This document shows positions 32,255 to 41,916 of a stretch of 44,471 bases of DNA, piece by piece; the first letter of the stretch is position 1, and each line of letters opens with the position of its first letter. Origin of the DNA: JAZOTK01 sp045534775. GTDB lineage: Bacteria; Bacillota; Clostridia; RUG12999. The notes beneath the pieces are model-generated. The model was given only the letters and a program-made list of their open reading frames with translations, did not search any database and was not told the origin of the DNA. The position numbers were made by a program, and so were the translations under genes. The stretch is from the NCBI GenBank assembly GCA_045534775.1, contig JAZSKI010000069.1, positions 1 through 44,471 of the forward strand, read 5' to 3'.

Positions 32255-33013
32255 ATGTACGCAAATTATCATACCCACACATATCTTTGTAACCACGCAA
32301 GAGGAGAAATGGAGGACTATGTTTTAGAGGCAATTAAAAACGGACTTAAAATACTCGGTTTTTCAGACCATTCACCGTTGCCGTTTTCCAATGGATTTGA
32401 CGGTTCATACCATAGAATGAAACCTGAGGAAACACAAATATATGTGGAAAAGCTTCTGGAGATGAAGGAGAAATATAAAGAGCAAATAGAAATTTTAATA
32501 GGCTATGAGGCAGAATATTATCCCGATGAATTTGAAAATCTTATAAACCATATTGAAAAATATCACTATGATTATCTGATTTTAGGTCAGCATTTTACAA
32601 ATAATGAATATGACGGCGTATACTGTGCTGCTCCTTGTGATGAGGAACAATTCCTTAAGTATGTAAATCAGGTTATTGAAGGGATAGGTACAAAAAAATT
32701 TCTGTATATAGCTCATCCTGATGTGGTATGCTACAACGATGATATTGAGTTATATAAATCGGAGATGCTGAAACTTTGTCAGGCGGCAAAAGAGGCGGAT
32801 ATGCCGCTGGAATTTAATCTTTTAGGATTGGTTGACGGTCGCCACTATCCGCAAAAAGAGTTTTGGGAAATAGCCGCCGAGGCAGGCAATAAGGTAATTA
32901 TGGGTTGCGATGCCCACGAAGCCAGATATGTTGGCAATAGCGAAGTGGAAGAAAAGGCACTTGCCCTTATGAAGGAATATAATATTAAACCTATAAAAAA
33001 ATTAGAACTGTAA
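32255..33013 (+). CDS. hisJ: HisJ-like histidinol-phosphatase (PHP family)
   Basis: PHP-domain metallophosphatase of 252 residues. Metal-ligand motifs occur in order: HTHTYLC (near 6-12), FSDHSPLP (36-43), GYEAEYY, LGQHF, IAHPDVV and GCDAHEARY. This set is typical of HisK/HisJ histidinol-phosphatases, the eighth step of histidine synthesis. No other his gene is nearby, and the family includes enzymes for other phosphoesters, so the substrate is not certain. GAAGGAAG precedes ATG 32255. It starts 29 bases after the nhaC terminator, too little space for a clear promoter. Confidence 0.85.
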   Translation: MYANYHTHTYLCNHARGEMEDYVLEAIKNGLKILGFSDHSPLPFSNGFDGSYHRMKPEETQIYVEKLLEMKEKYKEQIEILIGYEAEYYPDEFENLINHIEKYHYDYLILGQHFTNNEYDGVYCAAPCDEEQFLKYVNQVIEGIGTKKFLYIAHPDVVCYNDDIELYKSEMLKLCQAAKEADMPLEFNLLGLVDGRHYPQKEFWEIAAEAGNKVIMGCDAHEARYVGNSEVEEKALALMKEYNIKPIKKLEL

Positions 33014-33023
33014 AATTTATTTT

Positions 33024-33055
33024 AATCGGGTCTATATCTGCATATAGACCCGATT
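33024..33055. terminator. Hairpin between convergent hisJ and addA genes
   Basis: AATCGGGTCTATAT (33024-33037) pairs perfectly with ATATAGACCCGATT (33042-33055), a 14-bp stem with loop CTGC. It lies 10 bases after the hisJ stop and 16 bases beyond the addA stop, so it could end both transcripts. Neither side has a proper T-run, so efficiency is uncertain. Confidence 0.65.
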
Positions 33056-33071
33056 ATGTCGTTCAGGAATT

Positions 33072-36000
33072 TTATATTTTCACACTTTTGTTCTGTGACA
33101 GAAGGTACAAATATCGTTCTGTTACAGGCTTTTTAAAAATTTTCTCTGCAGCTTCACCGTAGATTTTAAGCTGTGTTTCGTAGGAGGCTTTTGCAGCCTC
33201 CGAAAGAAATTTGTCGGTTTTAAAATCAACTAAAATCAAATTCCCCTTTTCTTCAAACAACAAATCTATGATACCCTGCACCAAAACCGTATCCTCACCG
33301 AAGGAATTATCGCTGAAAAGAGAGTCGGCCTTACATTGAATATTGAAGGCGGCTTCACGCAGAACAAAATCGGATTTTTTCAGCCTTTCGCCGAGAGGAG
33401 ACGTGAAAAACTTGCAGATTGATTTAATATTTACCGCTTTAGTCTCAGCTTCGGTCAACAGCTGTCTGTCGCAAAGACGGGCCGTTGTTGCTTCGACATC
33501 CTTTTCGGTAATATCCTTTATGGGAAGCTCTTTCAAAACCAAGTGATTTATGATACCTGCCTGAGTGGGAGTGATAACTTCATCTGTCATAAAAGATGGT
33601 CGCTCTTTTAAAGGTAAGTTATAATATTTTATACTCGCGGCATCATCAAAGCTGTATTTCCGTTTAAGCTCGCTTACAGAGAATTTTGTAGGTAATTTCG
33701 AGGAATTTGAGTGAGGATATTTATATTCCAGCACAGATGAGGGATCAAAATCCGACACGCCGTCTACAGAAGCTGCGGTCGGGATTTCAGGGACGACAGC
33801 TTCAGCAAGCTGAGGGGTTTTCAATATCCATTTGTCTCCCATTGAAGGATAGAGCCAGTCCAGAAAGGATTTTGCCGCAGAGGTGTATGAAGCAGGGAAA
33901 ATATCGAGCCCTGAAAGCGGCTTGTATTTTTTCGACAGCTTTTCAAAATCTTTAACAGCAGCGGTACAAATCAGCTTTTTCTTTGCTCGCGTCAATGCAA
34001 CATAAAGAATACGCATTTCCTCGGAAATATTTTCAATATGGATTTTTTCTGCCAGGGCATATTTTATCAGAAGAGGATATTTGAGCTTTTTATTAAAATC
34101 AATACCTGTTGCACCGAACCCGAGTTGATGGTGCGTCAGTAATACCCCTTCGCTGTCTTTGGTGTTAAACTGACCGTTTGTGCCGCAGAGAAATACTACA
34201 GGGAAGCCTAAACCTTTGGATTTATGGATGGTCATTATCCGCACTACATCGCTGGTTTCTGACAGGGTCTTAGCTTCGCTTTTGCCACCTTCCGATGCAG
34301 TAAGCTTGCCGATGTGAGTAACAAAACTGAATAAATCCTTAAATCCGCTGTCTCTGAATCCGCGGGCTTCTTCCACCAAAAGGTCAAGGTTTTTACAGCG
34401 TAAATCACCGCCGGGAAGTGTCAGGGCAAAGCTACGCAGACCTGTCTCACGTAAAATATATTCGCAAAACTCATCTATGGTATAGGATATGGACATATCC
34501 CGCCAGTTATTTAGTTTCTGCAGAAAGCTTCTGCAACTTGCGGCAAGGTCGTCTTCGCCGAGAGAATAGTCGCAAAGTGCCGAATAATATGCTCCGCTGT
34601 TTGCTGAACGGATTTTAAGCAAATCCTCTTCCGTAAAGGAGAAAAGAGGACTTCGCAAAAGCCCTGCAAGAGGAATATCCTGCATAGGATTGTCGCAAAC
34701 CCTGAGAAGTGATATGAAAATACGTATTTCAAGGTTTTCGTAATAATTACTGCCGCCGTCCGTATAATAAGGGATGTTTTTTAATTTAAACTCATTTTCA
34801 AAAACGGGGCTCCTGTTTTTAAGTCCACGCAGTAAAATGACAATATCCTTATATTGAACACCCTCGCTATGTAGCTCCGTAATCCGCTGAGCTACGTAAC
34901 GGGCCTCAGCTTCAATAGAGGAAGCGGCATCAATGTCATCGGGATTTATTATGACAAGCTCGCACTTATCCTCATCAGAAATTGCGGCTGGTTTATCCTC
35001 GCTGTAATACAGCTTTTCATCATCACCGTAGTCAACTTCACCCACATAAAGGCTCATAGTACGGGTGAAAACATTGTTAATACCTTCAATGATTCCACGA
35101 CTGCTTCTGAAATTTTTGTTGAGACATATTTTCCGTGTAATACCTTCATCACATAAGCTGTAGGTATCGGATTTTTTCATAAATATAGAGGGGTCAGAAT
35201 GGCGGAACCTGTATATGCTTTGCTTTACATCACCAACCATAAACATATTGCAGGGTACACCGTTAATTCGCCGTACTATATAAGAAAACAGCTCTTCCTG
35301 AGTAGGATTACAGTCCTGATATTCATCAACGAAAATATGGCTGTATCTTTTTTGAAGTGATTTAGCAAGTCCGTTTTCGCTGTCACGAAGAAGGCTGAGA
35401 GATAAATGCTCAAAGTCATTAAAATCTATGATAGCTTTTTCGCGTTTTCGGCGAGTATAGATTTCGTCCAGAGTCAGAATACTATCACGAAGACAGCTTA
35501 AAAGTCCGTGCATTTTATTCATATCGGCGACTGTGGAGGCGGAGTCAAAGGTAGCGATTATACTTAAAACTGCATTGAATTTCTTTTTAATTGCTTCGCG
35601 GCGATCCTGGAATTCTTTAACCGTTTCTTTATCGTCATCTTTACCCGAACGGGCAGTTGTATATTTAAAATCTCTGACGAAACGGTTTAAAATATCCCAT
35701 TCCCCTTGCGTCAGACTAAGTATATGTTCGATATTTTCAATATCGGTGCTGTAGGCATCGTAAAAAGAATTAAGACCCGCATTCCTCGCATCCTCGGCAA
35801 GGAAGCGGTATTGGTCCAAATACCCGGACAACCTGACAAAATAAGCAGATTTCAGCACGTCAAGCCAGGGGTGGTTATCTATGCTATCTGAAATATTATA
35901 TTCTTCAACCTGTCTGCAAAGCCAATCTTTGTAGTCGGGAAAGGATAAAATAAACTTATATATTTTGCATATCTCCTCTGCAAGACGGTCATCATTACCT

Positions 36001-36494
36001 GCGGTAAGATAGATGCAAAGTGAAGAGAAAAACGGATTTTCGCTGTACATCTTTTCAAGCATATCCTCCGCCGAAGCAGAAAGAAGAAGCCCTGATTCCT
36101 TGTCGCCGTCAATTCTGAAAGCAGGGTCAAGGTCAAGAAGATGAAAATTATTTTTAATCAGCTCCAAACAAAAAGCATGAATTGTAGTGATGCTTGCTTT
36201 TCCCATAAGTGCCAGCTGTCGGTTAAGGTGACGTCTCAAAAAATCTGAAATATTTTCACTCAGCTTTTTTGAAATATTTTCAGAAATTCGCGTTTTCATT
36301 TCCGCTGCCGCAGCATTGGTGAAGGTCACAACCAACAAACTGTCAACGGAAACAGGATTTTTTTCATCAATCAAAAGCTGTAACACACGCTCGGTTAAAA
36401 CAGCGGTTTTTCCGCTTCCTGCGGCGGCTGAAATCAGCAGATTACAGCCTCTTGCTTCTATAGCACGTTTTTGGTCGGCAGTAAATTCAGGCAT
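33072..36494 (-). CDS. addA: ATP-dependent helicase/nuclease subunit A (AddA)
   Basis: UvrD-like helicase plus nuclease of 1140 residues, the 3'-5' motor and nuclease of AddAB, which resects double-strand breaks for RecA. Walker A AAAGSGKT is at 23-30, FVDEYQDCNPTQ is motif II, GDVKQSIYRFR is motif III, and ALTRAKKKL is motif VI. The C-terminal RecB-type nuclease has VQGIIDLL and LVDFKTDKF. A strong AAGGAGGG site precedes ATG 36494, and the start overlaps the addB end by eight bases. It is last in the tgt-addB-addA operon, convergent with hisJ. Confidence 0.96.
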   Translation of the reverse strand: MPEFTADQKRAIEARGCNLLISAAAGSGKTAVLTERVLQLLIDEKNPVSVDSLLVVTFTNAAAAEMKTRISENISKKLSENISDFLRRHLNRQLALMGKASITTIHAFCLELIKNNFHLLDLDPAFRIDGDKESGLLLSASAEDMLEKMYSENPFFSSLCIYLTAGNDDRLAEEICKIYKFILSFPDYKDWLCRQVEEYNISDSIDNHPWLDVLKSAYFVRLSGYLDQYRFLAEDARNAGLNSFYDAYSTDIENIEHILSLTQGEWDILNRFVRDFKYTTARSGKDDDKETVKEFQDRREAIKKKFNAVLSIIATFDSASTVADMNKMHGLLSCLRDSILTLDEIYTRRKREKAIIDFNDFEHLSLSLLRDSENGLAKSLQKRYSHIFVDEYQDCNPTQEELFSYIVRRINGVPCNMFMVGDVKQSIYRFRHSDPSIFMKKSDTYSLCDEGITRKICLNKNFRSSRGIIEGINNVFTRTMSLYVGEVDYGDDEKLYYSEDKPAAISDEDKCELVIINPDDIDAASSIEAEARYVAQRITELHSEGVQYKDIVILLRGLKNRSPVFENEFKLKNIPYYTDGGSNYYENLEIRIFISLLRVCDNPMQDIPLAGLLRSPLFSFTEEDLLKIRSANSGAYYSALCDYSLGEDDLAASCRSFLQKLNNWRDMSISYTIDEFCEYILRETGLRSFALTLPGGDLRCKNLDLLVEEARGFRDSGFKDLFSFVTHIGKLTASEGGKSEAKTLSETSDVVRIMTIHKSKGLGFPVVFLCGTNGQFNTKDSEGVLLTHHQLGFGATGIDFNKKLKYPLLIKYALAEKIHIENISEEMRILYVALTRAKKKLICTAAVKDFEKLSKKYKPLSGLDIFPASYTSAAKSFLDWLYPSMGDKWILKTPQLAEAVVPEIPTAASVDGVSDFDPSSVLEYKYPHSNSSKLPTKFSVSELKRKYSFDDAASIKYYNLPLKERPSFMTDEVITPTQAGIINHLVLKELPIKDITEKDVEATTARLCDRQLLTEAETKAVNIKSICKFFTSPLGERLKKSDFVLREAAFNIQCKADSLFSDNSFGEDTVLVQGIIDLLFEEKGNLILVDFKTDKFLSEAAKASYETQLKIYGEAAEKIFKKPVTERYLYLLSQNKSVKI

Positions 36495-39400
36495 CGGTTT
36501 TTCCCTCCTTTTTCACAAAATCCATAATATCGGGGATGGCGGGCAGGTCATCAAAATTACCGCCGCAACGCTGTTCAAAATGACATAGGTCACGGTATTC
36601 GCAGTAGTCACAGCCTGTTTTTCCATCGTGACTGCGATAGGGTTTTATAGGAATTTTACCTTTTATAAGCTCGCTGCTTAAGCTTCTCAGAGTTTTGTGC
36701 AGGATTTTTCGCATACCTGCAAAGGTATCAAAATCCGCAACTTGAGAGTTTTGATGAAAGTTACCATCATTTTTTATTCGGACAGGCAGGGATTTAAGGG
36801 TGCTGTCCATAGCGTAAGCAACAGCGGTATCCTTTATAATCAAGCCGGAAAGCTTGTGCTGACTCTCTAAAGCGGCAGCGATTTTTTCATCACTCATATC
36901 GGAACTTCCTTTTATCAGAGAGTCGTGGAGTCTGAAATATAAAACACCTGCCGGCTGTGCGTTTTCTAAATCGCAGAGTCGGTCGAGATATACGGCAAGC
37001 TGTAAATCCAGACCGTAATAGGTGCGGGTCATATCAAAGCTTTTTTTGCCCGATTTATAATCTATGATACGTAAAAATTTCCTGCCGCTGTTGTCGGTAT
37101 AAACATCGGCACGATCAATTTTGCCTCGCAGTTTGATTTTTTTACCGCCCACGTCCAGGGTGAGAGGCGTATATTTTTTGTTATCATCAAAGGAAATTTC
37201 ATAGCCTAAGGGAACAAATTTCCCTGCTTTTAAATGCTGAGCTATATACATCACCGAGGTTAAAAGATTTTCACGAAGTCTCAGGAGCAGGAAATGACGG
37301 CGAGCAGATTTATAGTCAAAAAGCTCTTCAATCTCAGTGATTTTTTCGTCAACAAGACGGTTAACCTGACGGGTCAGGTAATCGTCGTCGGCTGTCTGCC
37401 AGCTGAGTCCGCTGTTTTCCATAGCGACTGAAAGCTGTTCCAGAACCTCGTGCATAAGGCTTCCCGTATCAGCGAAATCAAGCTTATCTGTTTTCCTGTC
37501 CAAAAGCTTCAGTCCGTAGCCGGCATAATAGGCAAAAGGACATTTGCGGTAAAGCTCCAGACGGGAAATACTAAGCTTTATATCGCTCTCAGGGAAGAGT
37601 AAGGAAATATCCTCTATCGGCGAGGCATTGGGCGTGAAGTTAATACCCTTCTCAAATAATTTATATCTGTCATTCCAGAGATGAGAATTCTCAAACCACC
37701 TTCCCACATTGTACCACAGAGGGTCAATAGAAACGCCTTCACGTGCGAGTCGCATATTTTCGGCATAAGTAAGGAATGCAGGAAGGGGAGCTGTCAGCTT
37801 TTCCACACCGTCACGGCCACGGCTGATAATGTTATCCTCCAAAGGAATTTCGAGAGCTTTATTCAGCTTTGAAATTACATCTGACGGATGACGCGCCGTA
37901 CCGTTTACATCTGATATGGGATAGGTAACATATAAAAGCTCGCGGGGCTTGCCCATGAGATTATAAATAACGAAATCCTCGCTGAAAGCCCGGGTTACGG
38001 TATCGTGAGCAAGCACAATATTGCTGTCACGTAAAATTAATCTGTCGCTGTCGTTTAAAATACCTTCGTCAGTCATAATCTGCGGATATACACCTTCGTT
38101 AGTACCGAAAACAAATAGAACGGGAGAAGCAACGCAGTCAAGAGGGTCGCATACGTTTACGCTGTCAACGGTTGTGGGAATAACGCTGAGCTCGTGAGTG
38201 GAAAGTCCGGTTACGAGAATTTCAAGAAATTCGTCATTGGTAACGGGCTTATCGCCCAAAAGCTCAACGATTTCTTCGAGAGTAGAAATAAATATATTCC
38301 ATACCTGACTGTAGTAAGCAGAGGCAGCGGCATCTAAGGTGTTAAATCTTAAAATCTTTTCGTTTATGCGGTCATAAAGAGCTATTTCCTCAGTAAACCG
38401 AAAAAGTGCTTCTGCCTTGTGGCGAAGAGTGTATGCCTTTGTAAGAGAGACCTTTAAATTTGCAAGAGGTGTTGCAACCTTGTTTTTAATATGGTTGATT
38501 TCCGTCAGCAAATCTTCGCCTTTACCCGTAATTTCAGGGGTATATTTCCAGGCCTTTTCGGAAATCCACGCACTACCTCTGATACCTGTCGCCAAAATGT
38601 AGTTTTCAAGCAAATCAAGCTCGTGGGAGGTAATTCCCGAAAAGCCTGATTTCAGATATGAGAACATAGCTTCATAGCTGAAATTCTTAAGTATGGCTTC
38701 TAAGGCATCAAGAATTGCATATACGGCAGGCTGTGCCGTTGCATTTAGGGACTCTGAAATAAATACGGGAATGCCATGGTCGGCAAATATACGTTTTATT
38801 ATACCGCTGTAACGAGTGCTGTCACGGGAAACTACGGTAACATCGCTGAATCTGTATTTTCCGCTTTGTACCAGCTTTAGAATTTTCTCTGCCGCAAAGG
38901 TAACCTCGTCATAGTTGTTGTTAAAAACAGCAAGCTTTATATTCTCGCTTTCAAAAGGCTTGTAGCTTTTATGCGCAAAGGCGAGAGTCAGATTGCTGAA
39001 TTCGTAGGTTTTGTAGATTTCTTTTTTATGGATAAACCGTAGCTCGGAAATCTTTGACAAAGCTTCGATAGTACGTTTCTGGTCAAAAAACACATCGGTG
39101 TCGTCTGTATACTGCAAACCGTCACAATCCAAGGTAATATATATACCTTTACAGCACGAGGAAAGTGCTTCAATTATTTTAAGCTCGCAGGGAATAAAAC
39201 ACGAAAAGCCGTCAAAAATATAGGTAGTATCGGCAAAAGCCCACGGATTTTCTTTTATCAGCGAAGCTAAGATTTCAGACTCATCATCGGCTGTGGCATA
39301 TTTTTCACCTAAAATCTCGTTATAGGCGGAATACAGCAGGGAAAGGTCGTCTAATTTATTCTTAAGCTGAACATCATCGGTTGCGACACTTTGAAGCATT

Positions 39401-39789
39401 TTATCGGTAATTCCGTAATTTTTAAACTCACTGATAAGGGAAGATGCAACCTCGGCAAATCCGCGGTAACCGGCGGATTTTGAAAGCACCTTGAACTCCT
39501 TTTGCAGTTTTTTGCAAAGATAGCTTAAGATTATAGCTTTTCCGCCTTCGGTCAGAAGGGTACGACCCTTCATCCCAAAGGAAGAAACCATATTGAAAAA
39601 CATTCTCTTAAAGGTAGTAACCTCAACTGCAGATGAGGAAACAGCACCAAATTTTTCCGTTATCATTTTTTCCGAGATGTATGACATAGGCTCGGGAACA
39701 ACGTAACAAGCAGGAAAAGCTTTGTTTGCAATTTCCATACACAGGTCGGTTTTTCCACTGCCTGACAGACCGTAGATTACAGTTATCAT
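36487..39789 (-). CDS. addB: ATP-dependent helicase/deoxyribonuclease subunit B (AddB)
   Basis: Partner of AddA, 1100 residues, a helicase-like and nuclease subunit. The N-terminal Walker A is GLSGSGKT (8-15). The C-terminal nuclease domain shows IDYKSGKKSFD. An iron-sulfur cluster is indicated by one upstream cysteine (ELYRKCPFAYY) and the later trio CDYCEYRDLC, the arrangement known in AddB and needed for nuclease stability. AddB normally contributes to Chi recognition; the Chi sequence of this organism cannot be read here. ATG 39789 follows GAAAGGA by about ten bases. addB precedes addA with an eight-base overlap, so production is coupled. Confidence 0.95.
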   Translation of the reverse strand: MITVIYGLSGSGKTDLCMEIANKAFPACYVVPEPMSYISEKMITEKFGAVSSSAVEVTTFKRMFFNMVSSFGMKGRTLLTEGGKAIILSYLCKKLQKEFKVLSKSAGYRGFAEVASSLISEFKNYGITDKMLQSVATDDVQLKNKLDDLSLLYSAYNEILGEKYATADDESEILASLIKENPWAFADTTYIFDGFSCFIPCELKIIEALSSCCKGIYITLDCDGLQYTDDTDVFFDQKRTIEALSKISELRFIHKKEIYKTYEFSNLTLAFAHKSYKPFESENIKLAVFNNNYDEVTFAAEKILKLVQSGKYRFSDVTVVSRDSTRYSGIIKRIFADHGIPVFISESLNATAQPAVYAILDALEAILKNFSYEAMFSYLKSGFSGITSHELDLLENYILATGIRGSAWISEKAWKYTPEITGKGEDLLTEINHIKNKVATPLANLKVSLTKAYTLRHKAEALFRFTEEIALYDRINEKILRFNTLDAAASAYYSQVWNIFISTLEEIVELLGDKPVTNDEFLEILVTGLSTHELSVIPTTVDSVNVCDPLDCVASPVLFVFGTNEGVYPQIMTDEGILNDSDRLILRDSNIVLAHDTVTRAFSEDFVIYNLMGKPRELLYVTYPISDVNGTARHPSDVISKLNKALEIPLEDNIISRGRDGVEKLTAPLPAFLTYAENMRLAREGVSIDPLWYNVGRWFENSHLWNDRYKLFEKGINFTPNASPIEDISLLFPESDIKLSISRLELYRKCPFAYYAGYGLKLLDRKTDKLDFADTGSLMHEVLEQLSVAMENSGLSWQTADDDYLTRQVNRLVDEKITEIEELFDYKSARRHFLLLRLRENLLTSVMYIAQHLKAGKFVPLGYEISFDDNKKYTPLTLDVGGKKIKLRGKIDRADVYTDNSGRKFLRIIDYKSGKKSFDMTRTYYGLDLQLAVYLDRLCDLENAQPAGVLYFRLHDSLIKGSSDMSDEKIAAALESQHKLSGLIIKDTAVAYAMDSTLKSLPVRIKNDGNFHQNSQVADFDTFAGMRKILHKTLRSLSSELIKGKIPIKPYRSHDGKTGCDYCEYRDLCHFEQRCGGNFDDLPAIPDIMDFVKKEGKTDA

Positions 39790-39808
39790 AATCGGTCATT
39801 CCTTTCTC

Positions 39809-40939
39809 TTATAGTCGTTTCAAAAAGGTCGTATTTGCATATTCGCGGAACCTTTCAAAACGATTTTCTTCAATGGCGTTGCGAATCTGCTCCATAAGAC
39901 TGTTATAGAAATGCAGATTGTGAAGAACGCAAAGTCGCATACCAAGCATTTCACCTGCTTTCAGAAGATGACGTATATAAGCCCTTGAATAGTTGCGACA
40001 AGCAGGACAGTCACAGTCAGGGTCAATGGGAAGGGGATCTGTTTGGTATTTTTGATTTAAGATGTGCATATATCCCTTTTGGGTGAAAATCGAACCGTGC
40101 CTTGCGTTTCGGCTGGGCATTACACAGTCGAAAAAGTCAATACCGCGATATACGGCTTCAACAATATTAAGAGGTGTGCCTACGCCCATTAAATATCGGG
40201 GTCTGTCCTCAGGCATAAAGGGTTCAACCGCATCTATAACCTCGTACATTTCCTCGGCAGTTTCGCCTACGGCAAGACCACCGATGGCATAACCGGGCAA
40301 ATCAAGCTTTGCAATATCCTTCATATGACTGATACGAAGCTCGGGGTAGGTTCCACCTTGGTTTATACCGAACAGAAGCTGATTTTTATTAATAGTAGTA
40401 TCTGAAGCATTGAGTCTTATCATTTCTGCTTTGCAACGCTCAAGCCAGCGTGTTGTACGGTCTATGGAATCTTTAACGTATTCGTATGGTGACGGATTTT
40501 CAATACATTCGTCAAAAGCCATAGCTATGGTAGAGGCAAGATTGGACTGAATTTGCATACTTTCCTCAGGACCCATAAAAATTTTCTTCCCGTCAACGTG
40601 AGAGGAAAAATAAACACCCTCCTCTTTAATTTTGCGAAGGGGCGAAAGGGAAAAAACCTGAAATCCGCCGCTATCGGTTAAAATGGGCTTGTCCCAGTTC
40701 ATAAATTTGTGAAGACCACCCATAGCACGGATTACATTATCACCGGGTCGAACGTGGAGATGGTAGGTATTGGAAAGCTCAATCTGGCATCTTACGTCCT
40801 TTAAATCCATAGACGAAATACCGCCTTTTACGGTAGCAGAGGTTCCCACATTCATAAAAACGGGGGTCTGAACTGTGCCGTGTACGGTAGTAAATTCACC
40901 CCTTCTTGCCCGTCCTTCTTTATTGATAAGTTTAAACAT
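39809..40939 (-). CDS. tgt: tRNA-guanine transglycosylase
   Basis: Enzyme of 376 residues that replaces guanine-34 of GUN-anticodon tRNAs with preQ1 (queuosine pathway). Visible motifs: TPVFMNVGTSATVK near the N-terminus, Asp89 in LTDSGGFQVFSL (general base), FDCVMPSRNARHG with the nucleophile Asp, and the zinc set CDCPAC plus a His in LHNLHFY. The gene is first of the - strand operon and starts at ATG 40939 behind TGGAGGAT. queA, often next to tgt, and yajC are not found here; instead addB follows after 19 bases. Confidence 0.96.
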   Translation of the reverse strand: MFKLINKEGRARRGEFTTVHGTVQTPVFMNVGTSATVKGGISSMDLKDVRCQIELSNTYHLHVRPGDNVIRAMGGLHKFMNWDKPILTDSGGFQVFSLSPLRKIKEEGVYFSSHVDGKKIFMGPEESMQIQSNLASTIAMAFDECIENPSPYEYVKDSIDRTTRWLERCKAEMIRLNASDTTINKNQLLFGINQGGTYPELRISHMKDIAKLDLPGYAIGGLAVGETAEEMYEVIDAVEPFMPEDRPRYLMGVGTPLNIVEAVYRGIDFFDCVMPSRNARHGSIFTQKGYMHILNQKYQTDPLPIDPDCDCPACRNYSRAYIRHLLKAGEMLGMRLCVLHNLHFYNSLMEQIRNAIEENRFERFREYANTTFLKRL

Positions 40940-40978
40940 AAATATCCTCCAAAAATTAAAATTTATTCCATACTATAT

Positions 40979-41007
40979 ATTTTAACATTAATTTTATAAA
41001 ATTTCAA
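40979..41007 (-). promoter_or_regulatory. Promoter for tgt-addB-addA
   Basis: On the - strand, TTGAAA (complement of 41002-41007) and TAAAAT (complement of 40979-40984) are separated by 17 bases, with TGT before the -10. It points toward tgt, 40 bases upstream of its start. Confidence 0.75.
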
Positions 41008-41026
41008 TATATTTGAGAAAAAAGTA

Positions 41027-41055
41027 TTGATTTTTTATTTTCGGTATTGTATAAT
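41027..41055 (+). promoter_or_regulatory. Promoter for aroE-aroK-hprK
   Basis: TTGATT at 41027-41032 and TATAAT at 41050-41055 are separated by 17 bases. It is divergent from the tgt promoter, with 19 bases between the two -35 elements. Confidence 0.75.
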
Positions 41056-41085
41056 ATTAATGTAAGACAAAAAAGAGGCGATTTA

Positions 41086-41916
41086 ATGTTTGATGCAAAC
41101 GCGAAAAAATATGCGGTGCTGGGGCATCCCGTAGGACATAGTCTGTCACCGCTTATACAAAATACTTTATTCAAAATTTCTGATTATAACGGCGTATATA
41201 CGGCGTTTGACGTACCACCGGAAAACCTTGAAGAAATTTTAATATTTTTAACAAAATATTTTCACGGGTTTAACTGTACAATACCTCTTAAGGAAAAAAT
41301 AATTCCCTATCTGGACGAAATAAGCGACAGGGCAGAGTGGTGCGGCAGTGTAAACACCGTTAAGGTGGAAAACGGCAGGCTTTGCGGCTATAGTACAGAC
41401 GGTCTCGGTATGCTGGGAGCCTTAAAATCAGCCGGGATTTCCATTAATAAGAAAAAAGTGTTGATTTCAGGCTCGGGCGGAGTTGCAAGAGTGGCTCTTT
41501 TTGAGGCATTGAATGAAAACGCCTCCGTCACTATAGCGGCAAGAAACAGCGTGAAAGCGGAAAAGCTTAAATCCGATGCCGAAAGGGAAATGGGCGTATC
41601 GGTAAACACCTGCAATATTGATGGCGTTAAAGGTGAATATGACGTTTTGCTTCAATGTACTCCTGTCGGAATGTTCCCGGATATGGATAAAATGCCCGTA
41701 TCAAAGGAGGTAATCAATAATGTCGGAGCCGCTTTTGATACTATATACAGCCCACGTGATACTATGCTTATAAAGACCTTTAAGGAGCAAGGGAAAAAAG
41801 CTGTCGGCGGAATAGATATGTTAATTCTTCAGGCAGTAGCGGCGCAGGAAATCTGGCGAGACGAAGAAATTGAAGAAGCTACGGTCATAAGGCTTAAAGA
41901 GGAGCTTGGATTATGA
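41086..41916 (+). CDS. aroE: Shikimate dehydrogenase
   Basis: NADPH-dependent enzyme of 276 residues reducing 3-dehydroshikimate to shikimate. The substrate-binding stretch GHPVGHSLSPLIQN is at about 11-24. The catalytic lysine is in NCTIPLKEK and the aspartate in YSTDGLG. The nucleotide-binding loop is SGSGGVARVAL. ATG 41086 follows AGAGG by about eight bases. The frame is open from TTG 41047, but that codon falls within the promoter spacer and would lie upstream of the transcript. The stop overlaps aroK by four bases (ATGA), matching consecutive pathway steps. Confidence 0.95.
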   Translation: MFDANAKKYAVLGHPVGHSLSPLIQNTLFKISDYNGVYTAFDVPPENLEEILIFLTKYFHGFNCTIPLKEKIIPYLDEISDRAEWCGSVNTVKVENGRLCGYSTDGLGMLGALKSAGISINKKKVLISGSGGVARVALFEALNENASVTIAARNSVKAEKLKSDAEREMGVSVNTCNIDGVKGEYDVLLQCTPVGMFPDMDKMPVSKEVINNVGAAFDTIYSPRDTMLIKTFKEQGKKAVGGIDMLILQAVAAQEIWRDEEIEEATVIRLKEELGL

